Positions 1 to 16,000 are shown, numbered from the stretch's first letter. The stretch: DNA of 64,000 bases from Apostichopus japonicus (GCF_037975245.1 NC_092574.1:12797213-12861212), one strand, 5' to 3'. A program made the numbers and translations. Notes: a model not told the origin generated them from the sequence alone.

Positions 1-894
1 TGAAAATAAAATATTTCAAAAATATGTTCATGAATATGTATAAGTTCAAGGTTGGGAGACATGTAAATGTAGAGGTAAATATTTTAATCATAGGATATTG
101 ACAGCCTGGAATAAAGGAGGAGTTGCTTTTATACTTAATGTTGGGGTTATCTTTGTTTCAAATGCATATTATTAATATAATCAGAAGGTGCCATTTAATA
201 CCTTTGGAGTATGGTGGGTTTAACCTGACTATATATGCTGGCTACTTTTATTACTGTTCTTTGCATGTGTAACTGTATCGATACACATTATAATAACATT
301 GTACACACATTATAACATTGTTGTGCTTGCATGCCAAACTGGACAGTCAATCTCCAGTTTCACAGAAATTACAAATTATTGCTACACAAGGAAGAAAGAG
401 GACACATCACATTATATTTTAAGTATGTTTCTGTGTTACATGGTTAATAACGTTGAAGTGAGAGGATAGACAGCTTTATTTACAGAAATTTGGCATACCT
501 TAGATCACAACACTGTCTGAATAGAACAGTTTACTTAAACTATGAAACAATAAGGTACACACAACTTGACACAAGGTGTGTAGGGATGTGTTCCCGGACC
601 AAGCTGTACGCAGTGCAAGCTTATCAGGATGGGGAAGGGTCGAGGGGTAATATAATAAAAACCAATTATATAGGATTAAAATTCAGAGGAAGAGATATAG
701 AGTAGGCATAATAAGATACTAAATCATCAGATGGACTAACAAACAGAGCTCGAAGAAGAACGCAATATTTCAAAAGAGGGGAGGGGAAAGGGGGGGGCTG
801 GCACCATGTTCTACCCGAAGGACAGGTTTGTTAACATACACACATTTACAACTAAGAACCTTTATATGAACTACCACAGATGCTTTCTACTCAC
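1..894. other. TBC1D intron, nothing recognised
   Basis: This stretch follows the donor site of the last visible TBC1D exon (GT at 894-893 on the minus strand) and should be intron. I see AT-rich sequence, a G run near 785-800 and no convincing exon of the gene; the next exon is presumably off the left edge. Confidence 0.5.
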
Positions 895-1017
895 TTCCAT
901 TGGACTAGTTTCTGCATCTGTCTTAGATATCACTGGTGGTGGCGGTTGAGACAGTTGAGACTTAAAGCTCACCAGGGGTTTCCTTCTTTTTGACTCTGGA
1001 CTAGTTTTGCTTTTACT
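895..1017 (-). CDS. TBC1D4/TBC1D1-like: TBC1D exon 8: disordered linker
   Basis: 41 codons, phase 0, acceptor TCAACAG and donor GTGAGT. Ser/Pro-rich, with a basic patch [13 protein letters not shown] and a PPPP run, as expected for the low-conservation linker before the GAP domain. The coding call rests on exon borders, phase and composition. Confidence 0.75.
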
Positions 1018-4000
1018 CTGTTGATGCACAAGAGAAATGGGCACTTAAAGTCTCAATGTGTGTTTGCCAAATTTCAAGATTTGCAAAACACAAAATGAAA
1101 CATTCCATGAATTTGTCACACACATCATTTTCTGAATTGAAAGTAAAAGCAGTCAATTGGTTCCAAATACATACATCTCTTAAGTAGAATGACAGGTATC
1201 CACTTACAATTAAAAAATGAAAAAAAAGTCAAATCCAAGAGCAATATCATAAAGAATGAATGAAGACAAGAATAGTAATTTACCAAAACTTAACAATAGT
1301 GGCCAAACTTTGATAAAATAAATGTGCTTTTAATATTATGTTTACTATGTTACTGAGAAATATGGGCCATTCAAATATTAATAACTGTCAGCACTTCCCT
1401 TTTCAATGTGCTGTTTCATGGAATCAGGATACTTAGTTCTGAAAGTTGTTGCATTTTTAAAATAGAATTGAGGGCACATACTAAGTGTAAGGAGAAGTGA
1501 GGGCACATACTGAGTGTTAAGAGATTATAATATGTAGAGTCAATGAAGAGCATGAATAACAGCTTCCTTGTTTGAACTTACCCTGGATAGTAAATTTTCA
1601 AAGGAGCTTGCCAGAGATTTTTTAGCTTTTTTGAAAGCCCCCTCTGGTGCACTGGTCTCTATTTTTGTAGGAGGCTAGGGTAAAAACAATAATACACAAC
1701 CAATAGAGAATTTATCAAACACAAATGTAAACAGATGAAAACTTGCATTTGTCACAAAATATGAATTCATCCTAAAAATAAAAATGCTCAGGAGCCAGGT
1801 AAATGAGGAAAGTGGAAAATAAAGTAAAATGACTGTATTAATCATAAAATAATGCTAATATACCTCAGGTTATGATTACTTGCACAATATATGGACAGCC
1901 ACATACACAAAAAAATTAATGGATTCCTGGACTGAATGGAATTTGATAAACACAGGTTAGCAGTACACTGAGCAGTTTACAAGCTGGAACATCACACACA
2001 TACATACACACATCAACACCAGCATCACATACATTCATTTTGACTTTAGCAAGGAGTCATAAACATCAGATAATGTCTTCTAAAGTCTCCCTCACTTCCA
2101 AGACATGAATAAATGAGATTTAAGAACACAAGCTTGTAATGTTAGATTTTTGTTGCATTCATGATGTAATAACCAAAGACTGCACACAAATGAAGCTGCT
2201 ATGACATGCTATTGTAATGCAAAAGTAGAGACAATTCTCAACATTCCCTCTGAGTTGTAATCTGTAGTCAAAAGGAAGCTGTAATTATATATCCACACAC
2301 AAAATGAAAGAGGAATCAGATTTGCAAAGAACTATGAATGGCTTAATTTTCAGTAACAACTACATCAAAATTCATCAATTATAAGCATAAATTATTTCTC
2401 TCAAAGTAATTTGAGGGGTTTTTCTTTTTCCTTGTTTGAAACTTTGTTCTAACTCTACGTGAGGCATTAACTTTGATTTAAAACTAAAAGTACATTGATT
2501 GACATCAATTTACCTGAGTGTTTTGGACAGACTCGTTGACATTTTCAAAGGGTAATGGCTTTGCTTCATGAGAATGAATGGCCTGTTGTTGTTCATACAT
2601 GGATCTCAGGTATGTCATAATGAGCTCGTTCTGACACTGCTGGTCATCTGGTCTCTCCAGCTAGAAACAGAAATGGAGAGTGAGTCATGGGTAAGGTAAT
2701 TGCACGAATCCAACTAGTATACCACACAGTAAATTGTCCCTGAATTTAGACTGGAGCAGAGTATAGTATTGAATCCCTTGGTATTTGGTCTGATCACTTG
2801 ATGACCATACACATTTTTAGAAGAGATTATACTCGAATAAAGCTAGGCCTAGGTACATCTACTGTGAAATTGTGGTAGGCAGGATCTTTAATACTACTGT
2901 GTAAACATACAAGTGTTAATCTAGCAAAGTTACCTGTTCTCAAGGTAACTGATCTGTTTTCAAATGAATTTGGAATACACAAAAGTTGACAAACTGACAA
3001 TATACATTGTGCTCAAATATTTACTTAGTGGGGAATGTTCACTTCATGGCAAACATAACCAATATGTATCAAATTGAGCAAATTTGCTTTAAATGGGTAT
3101 TAAAGACAGGAGTGACAGACATGAGGACTTACTCTAAGGAAAGCAGCCAGAGAAGACTTCTGTTTCTCTTCTAAGGTCTCTACAACTTTCCTCATGACAT
3201 TGAGTGCTTTCTCTGGTGTCATATCTGAAGGAAAATACAAAATTAATGTCACCATGGATACGTTAAAATTCTCATCAACAAATCAGCTTTCTATTCAGTA
3301 ATACATTTCCACTGGAAACCAAACAGTTCAAATACCCTAATGTAAATCCATGGGAAAAACCTGGATATACTTTAAAAAAAAAAATTACAATGCAACATGG
3401 ACTTCCTGTAGAAATTAAGCATATAGGTAGATGGACAGCAAAGCATACGATAGTGTATACGACATACAGACACTGACCTTTCACCTCCAAGCAGAGTTTA
3501 TGATAAATGTGCATTGGGCAAGTTTCGCAGATGGCACTACATTTATTCTCTTGCAGGGCAGCAGAGAAAGCTTGACGAAGTGTTGCCATGACAGTGTCCA
3601 CCTGAAAGAGCAAATAATAGTAAACAGTGAGAGACAACTACTAAAAGTAGATTCTTAACAAAGAAATTAATTACTTATCACCTTACGATATTCTTACAAC
3701 ACTGTCTGTCTTTTGTTAACTCCATGACGCAACTCCAAAGCATGTTTAATTCTTCAAAGAAACTTGTTTTCCCTTAGAACGAGTGGTTAATAATTCAATC
3801 GTCCTTTGAAACAAAAATGGAAGCCATCAACGAGCACAATTGAGAAACAACATTGTAACATTTAAAACACAGATGAGAATCCTCACAGAAAAATTAAACC
3901 AATAGAGAATGATTACCATTGTGTTTTAGCTGAACTCTTGTAACAGCTGAGAGGGAGAGCTTGCTATAAAAAACGTAATGTATGGTCACAAGAACTGTTC

Positions 4001-7000
4001 CTTAGAGGTACGTATTTCTTCCAATTCTGTCGTGTTGTGAGTTTATGATATCCCACAAGTACACTTGTACCATGTGGAATATAGATGTGGGTATCAAAAT
4101 GAATTATTTGTAACCGGATACATATGATACCTGCAACTATAATCTTGTATTGTATTATAAACACTGTCTTTGTTATTTGTGATTATAACACACTCAAGTT
4201 TCAGTTCACGTTGTCATTCAGTTATAAAGGTACCTTTTTCCTCAAAGTCTAATAAGAATTTGTCATACATGATCCACAAGATAGGGCCAGGATCCTACCC
4301 AATAGGGAGATCTCAATTGCGGGGTCTGATCCTGAGTATGATAGGGCCCACACTGCGATCTTGAGGGCCCTAGCAGGTCAGATCCTCAGGGCTTAAATTC
4401 TGTGCGACTTTATCAAATGTCTAATATTTCTCACAAATAAAAGTAGGCTACAATTCTAGAACATTTTTTCCTTGACATGTATGTCTTTTATCAAAAGAAT
4501 GCTACTTTAAGGGAGCAATTTGTGGTTTCATATGATTAAAAAGCTGAACTACTTAAAGACAATATATTACTGTCAATATAAAAAATTAAATTAATTGACA
4601 CAATTTTCAAAGGTTGCTTCATTATTTGAAATATTGAATTGAAATTTGGCTAGTCAGGTACTGTTTTAGTATCCAAAAATAAAAAGAAGCAACCCAACTT
4701 TTAAGTTTCATTGTTTGAGTGCAGTATGGGTGATAGAAGGAAAACTTTAATAGGTGGCACACAAATTTCCATCTCCCCAGCAACCCCACCCCCCACCCCT
4801 CCCAGTCTACCACAAATTGTACAGTGACGAATAAGTGTTTAACTTGTAACCTGAGCAAAATTTAACACATGCAATGATTTTTTCAACAGGCTCAAAATGT
4901 TTTGCAATATGTTTTCCACACAACTGATTTGACCACATGGTTTTCAGTCACCACCATTTTCCAAAACACATAAAAACCACCTACTGTTGCTTCATCCTGC
5001 ACTTTGAAGACATAGCACTTGAAGATTGTTGAGTTGATGTCAGCTTCTCGACAGATGAATCCGAAATACTCTGGATTCTTGATACCCTGTAGAAGAAAGC
5101 AACATCATATTCAAGGAAAGAGCTAACACGGTACATAATGTTTAATTTTACGCAGTGCTTGCTGGACTTCCACACTGATAGAAACTCACAACAAACTACA
5201 TGTAAATAATTGACCTGAAAAACATTAATTACTACTCCACAGGGATGATTAATAAATCCACAGAACAGTACAGCAACATACCACTCCAGACTTGCAAGAA
5301 ATTCATTCTCACTTAAATTGGCTGATTAGATTAGATACATACAGGTATAATCAAAATTACAGACTTTTGTTTGGCCTTCAGAAAATATTGCATCTTGTAC
5401 ATAATGGTACAATCAGATGCTAATTGGCCTGACTCACTTATCATCCATAACAACTTTTAGCCAATTACCTGTATGCAAATTGCCTTGTTCTATTAATTAC
5501 ATCGTTTATGAAATGTAACAGGCCAATGCTATTACGTGTTAATATCAGTTTTGATATTTATACAGACGGCCTTGAGGTATTTAGCATGTAAAAGATCTAA
5601 TGCAACCATTTAAATTATTTATTTATTTATGTTAGTAGACCAATAGGATTTCAATATCAACACTTGCCCATTGTACAGACAGTTTTAGGTTGTACCCTTT
5701 CAATGGAACTTACCTGTGAACAAAACGAAATCTCTGTGAACTTCTTCGTCAAAGCAAATGACTTTTTGTCAGTACTGATTAAGGTCAGAGCTGACTTTCC
5801 AATTTGAAATACCATTGTTCTATTATGACTCGTTTCTCTTGATGTGACCAACTTGAGAAACGTGTCTTGTCTCCTCAGCGTTGGTCTTGTAGACCGGGGT
5901 CCGTCGCTGTTAACGCTAGTCCTTGAATTCACACTGGCACCTGACCCTGCTCTTTCCCTCTCTTGGGGTAATAGTTCCCAATCTTTGTCACTGTCAGAGG
6001 TCAGAACAGAGTTGACCGAGCCCGAATTGGAGCTTGGGGAACCGCTCGTATCGAGTCCGTCCAAAGAATGAAACTGCGTCGTCTGACATTCCTTGGAATC
6101 GGAAGATAAACGATCCAATTGATCTTCACAGGAGTAATGCTTCTTGGCAGACTCCAAAGATTTCTTTTGCACTTCTTGTTCATGAGCTTTAAACTTTTCG
6201 ATGGCATCGTCTATAAGTGAAGGCGGAGCGCTCTTGTGGCTGACGGTCACTCGACCACAATACAAAACCTCAAACATCGTGCAGTTGTTATCTTTCAAGT
6301 CTTCCAAAGCTGCACGTCCAACCTGGTGTGCACTGTGGTACCGGCCTGAGTCTAACTGCAGAGCATTCCTGGTGGCGTTCTTGATGGTATCCTGTATTCT
6401 ACCAATCTGAAAAGATAACAAAAGAACACATCTTCTTATTATTTCCAGGAAAGCCTCAGAAAATTGGTTTGTATAAAGCGCTGCCGATGAAGAGTTAGCA
6501 AGAACCAGAAATGAACATAAGTTAACAATCAGGGGACTTTACTCTTCTCACATTCCCATTGAAACTTATTGCTTCTAGTCCTGAACAGCAATTCATAGGA
6601 GTGTACATACAGTAACTGACTATCGTTAATATTTTGGTAACGTGTCCAATCTGTTTCTTGGATACAGCCGTATACAGTCGCATGCATCGTACAAGTATCG
6701 ACAACACTGGTTACTTTACATGTGTGTACTCACCATAATAAAATGTCAAAAGCTTCAACAGAACCCATGTACACGACTTGGGCTTCTCTTTTGTCTTTAC
6801 GTTCTCACTTTGAAAGCGATATGTTAATGATCACAAAGACTTCCTCTCTAGATAACTATCAAATCAATCTTTGATTTAATGAAACATAAGACGACACTTC
6901 CCGTAAATGTTAGGATTACATGGGATAAGTGGATCATTCCAGCGAACAATATCTACACAAAGTTACACATCCCCTGTTGAGATCAAGCTGCTGTAACAAC

Positions 7001-10000
7001 CGTTCTCACACTGTACTCTGCTTCCTAAGGGCAATGGTGAGGTGAGACCGTGAGACAAAATTCATATTCCCCCAAAAAATAAGTTTATGTACAGACCTAC
7101 TGTATACCCATAGCATGTGATTTGGCTAGTCTGTATGGCACAGCTGATACACCTACTGTATGACCAGAATCAGAGGTTTGTGGTTGCACTCTGTCCCACC
7201 ATGTGGGACCATGGCACCCTGAGGTGTGGACAATTGGTTGCAGTTGTGACCATCGTAATTTTCTCTAAAAGCAGGTTTCTGCATTTGGTCGAAATTTAAA
7301 TCAAACTGAATGAAAAATTGGTGTAAAATGGGGCCTTAAATCTCTGAAGGTAAACCAATCATCATAACATGCCTCATAGCTCAGTTTACCATAACACACA
7401 AAATTAAGCATGTTTTAATTACCAGAAGTTGCTGATAAGAGTTAATATAAAAGCTGACAAGTATTCATCCAAAACTAACTGGTTTGGAGGATTTAAATCT
7501 ACTGTCATACAAGTACAGTATATGTATTTCACTGCACAGCTTGAAGAAAATTACCCAACTTTAGACAGATACTGTAGGGCTCATACCCCAAAATCCTGGA
7601 AGTTGGTCAGTGCTATAATGTTCGCAACTGTTTGCAAACAATTTTGCCAAATTTTGCATGTTAGTCACAGTAGGTCTGCATGTGTAGAACTGTAGATTAG
7701 CAATAGCTTGCATATATTTGGTTTCAATTATATGTACCTCCCAACCCCCCTCTCCCACCCTCCTCCCACCCTCCTCACATGCTAATGTGGGCAGTTTGGA
7801 ACAGCTGAGATAGACAAGAGGCTTCATATTTGCACTGGGCTGATATTCTGAATTTCTGATCCAGGTAATGTTTGTTCATGCATCTCTGGCTGCTTCTTTA
7901 TCTACCTAACAACAGTTCTATGTGGTTACCAATGATTTTGCTTGAACTCCATAATTACTGTGTTACAAACCGAACTAAGTTCAGTAGTTACAGATAATTC
8001 TGTGTCCCACAAGTGTTAATGTAAATGTTCAATTCCTTAAGTTGCAACCCCTTTGAAGTTTTAAATGGCACTTTCTTTTTTTGTCAGGATGCAATTTTGG
8101 TGGACTATAGAAGCAGATTATGTTTGATACAGTAAGAAGGAATAATTAGTATTCAAATTTTGTTTACATAGTAGTTTAGAAGTCTCTGACTTTCTGCTAT
8201 GGTTCCTGTGTAAAACACTGCTATATATGTACAACTTTGCACTTGCATCTAACAACTTGAACATTTTGTATAGCATTTTTTGCAATGCTGGATAAATTAT
8301 TCCCTGGATAGTGGTTACCATAACTTTCCTTTGTACAGCATCAAACCATCAGACTGTGGCCAAATCAATTCAAGAGGGTAGCTTTAAGAGACATGTTCCA
8401 GGTTTTAACTGTCGATCCGCAACAAACACAGAATTGACAACGCACTGACGTAGTGCTTCTACTGTACAAGGTACTAAAGAGTTGTGCTTATTTCTCAATA
8501 ATCTGACAAATTTATTATTCTTACCTCAGTTTGCCTCCCATAACCATATTCGTGCATCCTGCGGTCATTGATCGCAAATGGAGATAAACCTGAACTACTG
8601 TAAATCTGTCACAGTGTAGATTTGATGATGACAACCTTGCCTATATAGATACTATTCGAACACTGGGTTAGAACAACAGGAAACTGCTAATGGACTGATT
8701 ACAATGTCCCATGGCTCTGAGTAACATAATGTAGTAAAGTTTAAAAAAACACATTGAAGCTATTTTTTTGCAATGGTTTTCACATGCTATCTCAAACTAA
8801 CATTACCATAACAATGTTGCTCATTAGCTTAGCTAGAAGAAATTTTTATTAATATAATGATTTATAAGTCACAAATTCAGATTTATCTTTTTTTTTATAT
8901 CCAATTTAAACTTCTCAATTTGTGGTTTATACTTCCAGAAGGTGTCTGGTTTACACGCTATATTCCCAATCGAATTGAACCATTAACCTGCTCATTACTA
9001 ATGTTCACATTCGGTGATAAAATCTGAAAGAATGTCTTAAACTGAGCTATTATTGGAATCTTATTATAAACAACACCCATCAGGTTTGGCAAAGTTGACA
9101 AAACAACTCAAATATTAACTCAATAACAATGTCAGTTACTAAGGCTAATCAAAAACACCTTGGAATTGTACAGGGTTCTCTCATTTATGGTTCACTTAAC
9201 AAATTCAAATGAAATATCGCAAAAATTTCTGGTTGGGATATTTATGAGTGATGAGCTGACCTGTCTCCCCACAACCTTAGCACCCTCGTTCTATCCATGC
9301 CTTGAACGTCATGGTAACCTTTAACCCCTCTGGTCAATGCCCTTCTTATTCTACCATCCAAAGTGCCTGTATCACATTTTTTTAGCGGATTTAACAAAAT
9401 TTAGGCAAATTTTCTACTTTTTTTTTAAAATGTTATGATTGTGAGACTATAAAACGTTTATGAAGAAAAAGACTAAACTTTGAGATGGAAAACAAAACAA
9501 AAATTATTAAACCCACATTGATATCACATACATATTGTACAACTTATCAGGTGTACTGACTGACTTTTAGATTAAAAGGGGTAAGGAGTGTAATGTTTAG
9601 TTCCTATTTTACAGTCTGTCTCAGACCTTAAAGTTATCAAAATCGTTGCATTTTAGAACAAATAAACAACGACAAAGAAATAATATGGAATAACATATGG
9701 CCTATGAAGTTGCAAACTTCTTTCTTGAATTGTAAGTTAGGAATCCTACTCAAATTTAAAGTTGTAAGTCCTGTTGACGTACATAGAAAGCTAAACGTCT
9801 TGCTGTGAATTTATCTCCTTTCATTTTTAAGTTTGTTGTAAAACCATTTCCCTTCAAGTCTTTAGTTGTGTGTCACATTCTTAATTAATCATGATTGAAA
9901 CCATCATCACACTGTGTAATGGGAAGCAATTGCCTTCCTAACATGTCATATATATATGTCTTCACATGATTGGTGTTTCCTCCCCACCATCCCAAAAATA

Positions 10001-13000
10001 TGATCAAGTAACAACTTAGCAACATCAGCTAAGGATAAAGACAACTTCTGCGCGAGAAGGTTAGGCAGTACAGCATATTAACAACATACTTTGTACTCCT
10101 AGTATGTGCACAGGTAATGTCATGCTGTATATATATACAGGAACATAAGCTGTTTTAAGCAAGAACAGACCATGGGTCACCACCATACAAAGTCTGGTTG
10201 TCACAAGGTCTACAGTTTGGATCATGGGACCGTGTCTATTTATTACCTTCTTCTGTTATCATCTGACAGTGTTTGACAATACAGAGGCTGATTCTCTATC
10301 ACTGTTTATCTTTGAGCAGATTTAGATTGCATAGACTTAGTACTGCATGGATCAACAGCTCAGACTAAAGCAACCTCCTGGTTTATTAGTAAACAAGGAA
10401 CCTGGCTCTAATGTTAAACCCAAGCACTGACCTTCAGAAAGTTTGCATTGTAGCTGATTTACATTGAATACACAGTGTGGAGGACATTCAGTATAGCACA
10501 GTAGTATACAAATTAACTTAGACAATTAGAAACAGTACAATGTTTACAAACTACACACATCTACTTAGGCACATATGCCTTATGATCAAGATACAACTCT
10601 CTCAAGTCATGAATATGCAGATATTTTAAATTGCCTTTACTCCCTGCTTCACCGTAGAAACATAGATGATTCAATGCTCCACGTTGCTCTTAAATGTAGC
10701 ATCCATAGCAAATAGATGTCAGTTCCTACTTGATAATATGTATGGCATACCGCATACACTATCAAATATCTGCATCAATTAGTTAAAAATGGCCTCCCAC
10801 GTTTGTTGAGTTCTTCATGACCCATCAGTTCCCATTAAGCCCGCCATTGGAAGTATTACTTCCCATTTAGTAGTTCCCACTTGGCTCAATGAGTGTCATT
10901 TCAGCTTAAACATATCACAATAGGCACCAATGAATACAATAAGTTTAACTTCAGTACTAGCTGTCACTAATGCAGTAAGATGTATCAATAATCCCTAACT
11001 TCAGGGCATTCTAATACACATCAATTCTTATGGGTTTCCATTTACCAAAACTTCAAATTGTCATATATATCTATATGACTACTTGAGTACCCGCTACAAA
11101 TCACCTGCTTGAACATGATGTATAATTGGATTCCATACCTCATTATGCTATAAAGCATTCAATGATACATTTGTCAACTAATAACATAGAGACTTAGTAT
11201 CTGTTGATACAATAGCATCCAAATATCACTAAATATCCATATATTTATGTGCAATCATTACTTGCCAAACACTTGTAAATCACTATGTATTAGTGAACTG
11301 TTTTGCTATACCTATATAGTAAGACTAGGTGGTGGTTCTTCTATTGCAAAACAATAAATAAAATAATTTTCACAAAGTAGAAATTTTCCATTTATTACCT
11401 ATTTTGTACAATTATGTGAGCAAAGTGTGGATATATTATGTACTACACCTTAATCACACTTTGAAGATATATAGTCTTAGTCTCAGTCTTTGGGTTTTAT
11501 TGTTAATTAAAAGATCACAGTTCTTCATTTTGATCTTTTAAGGATGAAGCTAATTCCTAACAGCTTCAGATGAAACTTGCAGTATACTGTAGAAAGGGAT
11601 ACTACTATACCATGTGAGATAACATGATGGGTTAAACAGTAGCAGACATTGGTCAATAAAATACCTCAAAACATGCTTAAAAATGGGAAGTTAGGACCAA
11701 TAATGGTAAACGCTAGTGAACCCCTGAGCATGGAAATTAAATTTCCAAGAAATGAGCTCAACCACAGAGCAATCCCCTACAAGTGTGGTTACCTCTTTAA
11801 AGAGGATGGAATAACAAATTGTGTCTAGACATATAGATATGCTCCAATAAGTCAGAAACTACCCAGGCTGCTACAAAACAGTGGTCAATATTTTTCAGAT
11901 TAAATAAAAAGGTAGGGGGTAACTAAGGGAAAGGGAAGTTAAAGGGGAAATTAAGTATTAAGGTGTCTTGTATTACACAATTTCTTTGTTGTCTCAAAGC
12001 CAGTTTTTTTAAGCACTTGGAATTTACATTAGGTTATGAGAATTACTGTCCGTGTACTGTACTAACTGTTCATTGTGTTACACAATGTTTGTGTCTGAAA
12101 GCCAGTTTTTTTAAGCACTTGGATTTTTTTTTTACATTAAGTTATGAAAATTACAGTCCATGTACTAACTACTCAATGGAAGAGCAAAGAAGTTTGAGGG
12201 AAGCATTCAAACAAATCTTACATTTGTACACACTGTGCAGTATAAACTGTAGGAATATCATAGCAATACACAATACTGATGTATCATACATCATAGATCT
12301 ATGCCATACTAAGGAGCAGTAATCAATATAGACTAAGCAAAATAGTCTCGCACAGTGGCTCTGATCCACTGCTCGTTCTCCCTGAGGTTTAACAAGGTTT
12401 ATCCTCCAACATGGCCATATATGTTTATAATAAATAGTATCAAGCTCTGATAAATGCAGGTCCACATTTATCTTCTCAGCCTTCCTTCAACATGTATACT
12501 GTATAGTGACAGTATGAATTTATTTACCAAAGAATATTTAAAGTGTCATTCTGAATTTCTGATACATTGACTTAACATTTTCCTTAAAAGAAACAATCAG
12601 TTTCAATTTTTTTTTCCAACAGTGTTTATACTTCTAATGTTATAATAGATAATAGTACTGTTCATTGTGCATTGTTAACTGTATTATGAATCACTGGTCA
12701 AACAGCTTTGTTATTTTGTGAACCCTAGGAATACCCCTCCTTTCCAAGTATTACAATTAATCACAGCAATACAGTGAAAGTCATCAAACTGGGCACTGTA
12801 TGGTTGTGGTTTTTTATTTCATATTTGCTTAATCGGGTTTGAGTCACTGTAATGATCAAATTGAATGTCCCAGTTCATTTACTATATGAGTCACACCTGT
12901 AGTACAGACAACATGTGAATGTAATGGGATTCTTCTTTTTTCCAATGTTGATATATAAGTAAGTCTATTTGGAATTTAATAATCAGGTCTATTATCTATG

Positions 13001-16000
13001 CCTATTATTTGACATCCTAAATTGCTACCAATATAGCTATGTCAGGAAGTTTTGGTACAAAGTTTTGAATCCTACCTTGATGCTGTTTACCACAGTTACC
13101 AATGCTCTAGACACGGTTGAGCAAGAATGTATAATATGTTGGGAGGTGACAGGTAAGAGAGGTGTGACGTAAATATAACCTCATTCTAAACAAGATCACT
13201 CAGGTCTATTATGGAAACCTTTGTTTGATTCTCAATTATACATACTTTGAACTATTGTAAGTATTTAAAAATGTTTACGTGTGCATTGAAATTAGGCGTT
13301 TACTTATTTCCCTGGGCGTACCTACATTGGACAGAATTTCCTTCAATGGTAAACCTTAGAATCATGTAGAGGTAAGTCCCCGATCAGTCCCCAACCAGGG
13401 AATCATTTATCAGTCCCCTATCAGTCCCCAACCAGGGAATCATTTATCAGTCCCTTATCAGTCCCCAACCAGGGAAATGTTTATCAGTCCCCTATCAGTC
13501 CCCAACCAGGGAATCATTTATCAGTCCCCTATCAGTCCCCAACCAGGGAATGATTTATCAGTCCCCTATCAGTCCCCAACCAGGGAATCATTTATCAGTC
13601 CCCTATCAGTCCCCAACCAGGGAATCATTTATCAGTCCCCTATCAGTCCCCAACCAGGGAATCATTTATTAGTCCCCTATCAGTCCCCAACCAGGGAATC
13701 ATTTATCAGTCCCCTATCAGTCCCCAACCAGGGAATGATTTATCAGTCCCCTATCAGTCCCCAACCAGGGAATCATTTATCAGTCCCCTATCAGTCCCCA
13801 ACCAAGGAATCATTATCAGTCCCCAACCAGGGAATGATTTATCAGTCCCCTATCAGTCCCCAACCAAGGAATCACTATCAGTCCCCAACCAGGGAATGAT
13901 TTATCAGTCCCCTATCAGTCCCCAACAGGGAATCATTTATCTGCTTTAGTATCACAAAATGCTATGCAAAGTTCTCAAATTGCGATACAAGTACATAAGA
14001 TGCATCTAGCAGTGTTTGTAGACAGGAACTATAGTATATTATAAGAGGGAAAGGTCAGAACCTTCAAATTTGCTACACAAAATTTGAACATTTTATTATT
14101 TCCTGCCAAGTGCCAACCAATGAGCTCTTACAATATTCTCAATCTCCTCAACCAATTCATTTTATTTTTTCCCATGCAGTGAGAAATCACATGTATAGAA
14201 AGTTTAATGGTACTTCAGGGTTGAGACTGGTATGGCAGCAAGGCCCAAATATTATTATTACGCTCAATACTTTGTACTATAAAGCAATGATTTTTCTGAT
14301 TATATACACATCCTTAACATCACCATGTTGTTCCTATTGTAATCTGTCCACAGACATCCTACTAGTCTGTGTATCTTGTCCAATCTAAACAAATCTCATT
14401 TCATAAAACCACAATCCTGTTTGTTCACAATGGATGACTACCAACTCAGAACAATAACATTTCATGAACAAAGGAAAGAGAGAGGTTACTCCTCTTAATT
14501 GCCAGTTGAGTCACCTTTCACTTTGTATAAACTGTATCTAGTCAGAATTGACACCGTTCTTAGCCTCCAATCCTCAATGTTTATCCAATGATGTCTATAC
14601 CATGACGTCTATGTACAAATCCAATGAGGTCTGTACATAAGGTGAACTGAAGTACATTGAAAAATGTGTAAACAACAAAGAAAGGTGAAAGACCTTGATC
14701 ATCAACTAAATTTTAACCAGCTATTGATCTGGCAATGACTAATGAAATGTTAAACAATCAATAGGACAATCATTCACAATGGTGGTAGCTAATCAAAAAT
14801 TCAAAACCAATTTCAATGGAGAAACCCATTCAAGGTTATGGATATGTAGCAATCCGGTAAACAGTGGAAACTAATTATCATACTACGCTTAATTGCTCAT
14901 TAATCCACATGTTTACTATTATCCTTATGAACCAAAATGCTTTCATGACCAACTTTCTGAGAATGTGACCAGTCAGCATGTCTGTAAAAGGTGCTATTGG
15001 ACAAACATCAACACAACAACCTACTGTAGTACGTATCGTCCCTTCCCAGTGACAGGTCGATTCCGGTCTCATTATCCCACAATGCTTAATATTTATTTAA
15101 AGAACTTTCAAACACCACCTATTAATTTGATACGCATAGAATCTTTTAATTCATATCAAAAATTTAAAAAAAAAATTATCCTAGAAATTAAGACATCACC
15201 TTTACAAAGTTGTTGACAAATCTGCCAACATTGTTTATGGGTTCTATAAATTGCAAGAAATATTAAAGGATGACATGAAGCAGAATGGTAGTCTTGATAT
15301 GTTAAAGTCCAAGAATGAAGAATATTTGAGAGATGGTAAGATATCTATAGCTGTTCTATTTTTCAACATATTCTCAACTTTAAAATATGTTTTATCTCTG
15401 GAAAGCTCCTTTTAGGCTAAACTGATGATGATGCCTGCAGCTCCTCATTGTAGGCCTTAATGTTAATGTCAATCCATTGTTTTCTAAATTCTAACAACTC
15501 AACCAAAATATGCTCTGTTTTTACTTCATATGAATAACAGAACACCATTGAATGACATTCAATGTCCATTTAAATCTGTTTTCCCATTGAACTTTGTATT
15601 GCATCTGAGGAACTGACATTACTGACCTACCTGTAATGGTATATATATGTTAGACTACCTAGTCCAGCCAATTTTATTAATGGGTCTCAGAAAATTGGAA
15701 GAGTCATTTCTCGAAAAATAAATGTGGTATTGAAATACAACCTGGTATTAAAGCAATGTTTTTGAACGGTCTACAACATATCATAATGTATGTTGTGCCA
15801 AGAGCCATCCTTTAAAATGCAAGATAGGTCTAATCGTAGAGCAAAATTCACACATACGACACATAAGCTATTTTAGGCTTTGTTTGTAGCATGACTTGCT
15901 GCTTCTCAAGGTCAATGACTCTGCTGCTGTTTGTCAACTTCAATCCAGCCTACTGAACAGGTAAATCACTGTTTCATAGAATAAAGATAACAATATTGTT

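Noticed and set aside
13477-13899. 140-codon plus-strand open frame rich in Ser, Pro and Gln
   Set aside because: It is translation of the 37-bp minisatellite; no start context, no splice sites, no non-repeat sequence.
14893-15216. 107-codon plus-strand frame
   Set aside because: AT-rich, no homology, ends in an A-rich stretch; looks random.
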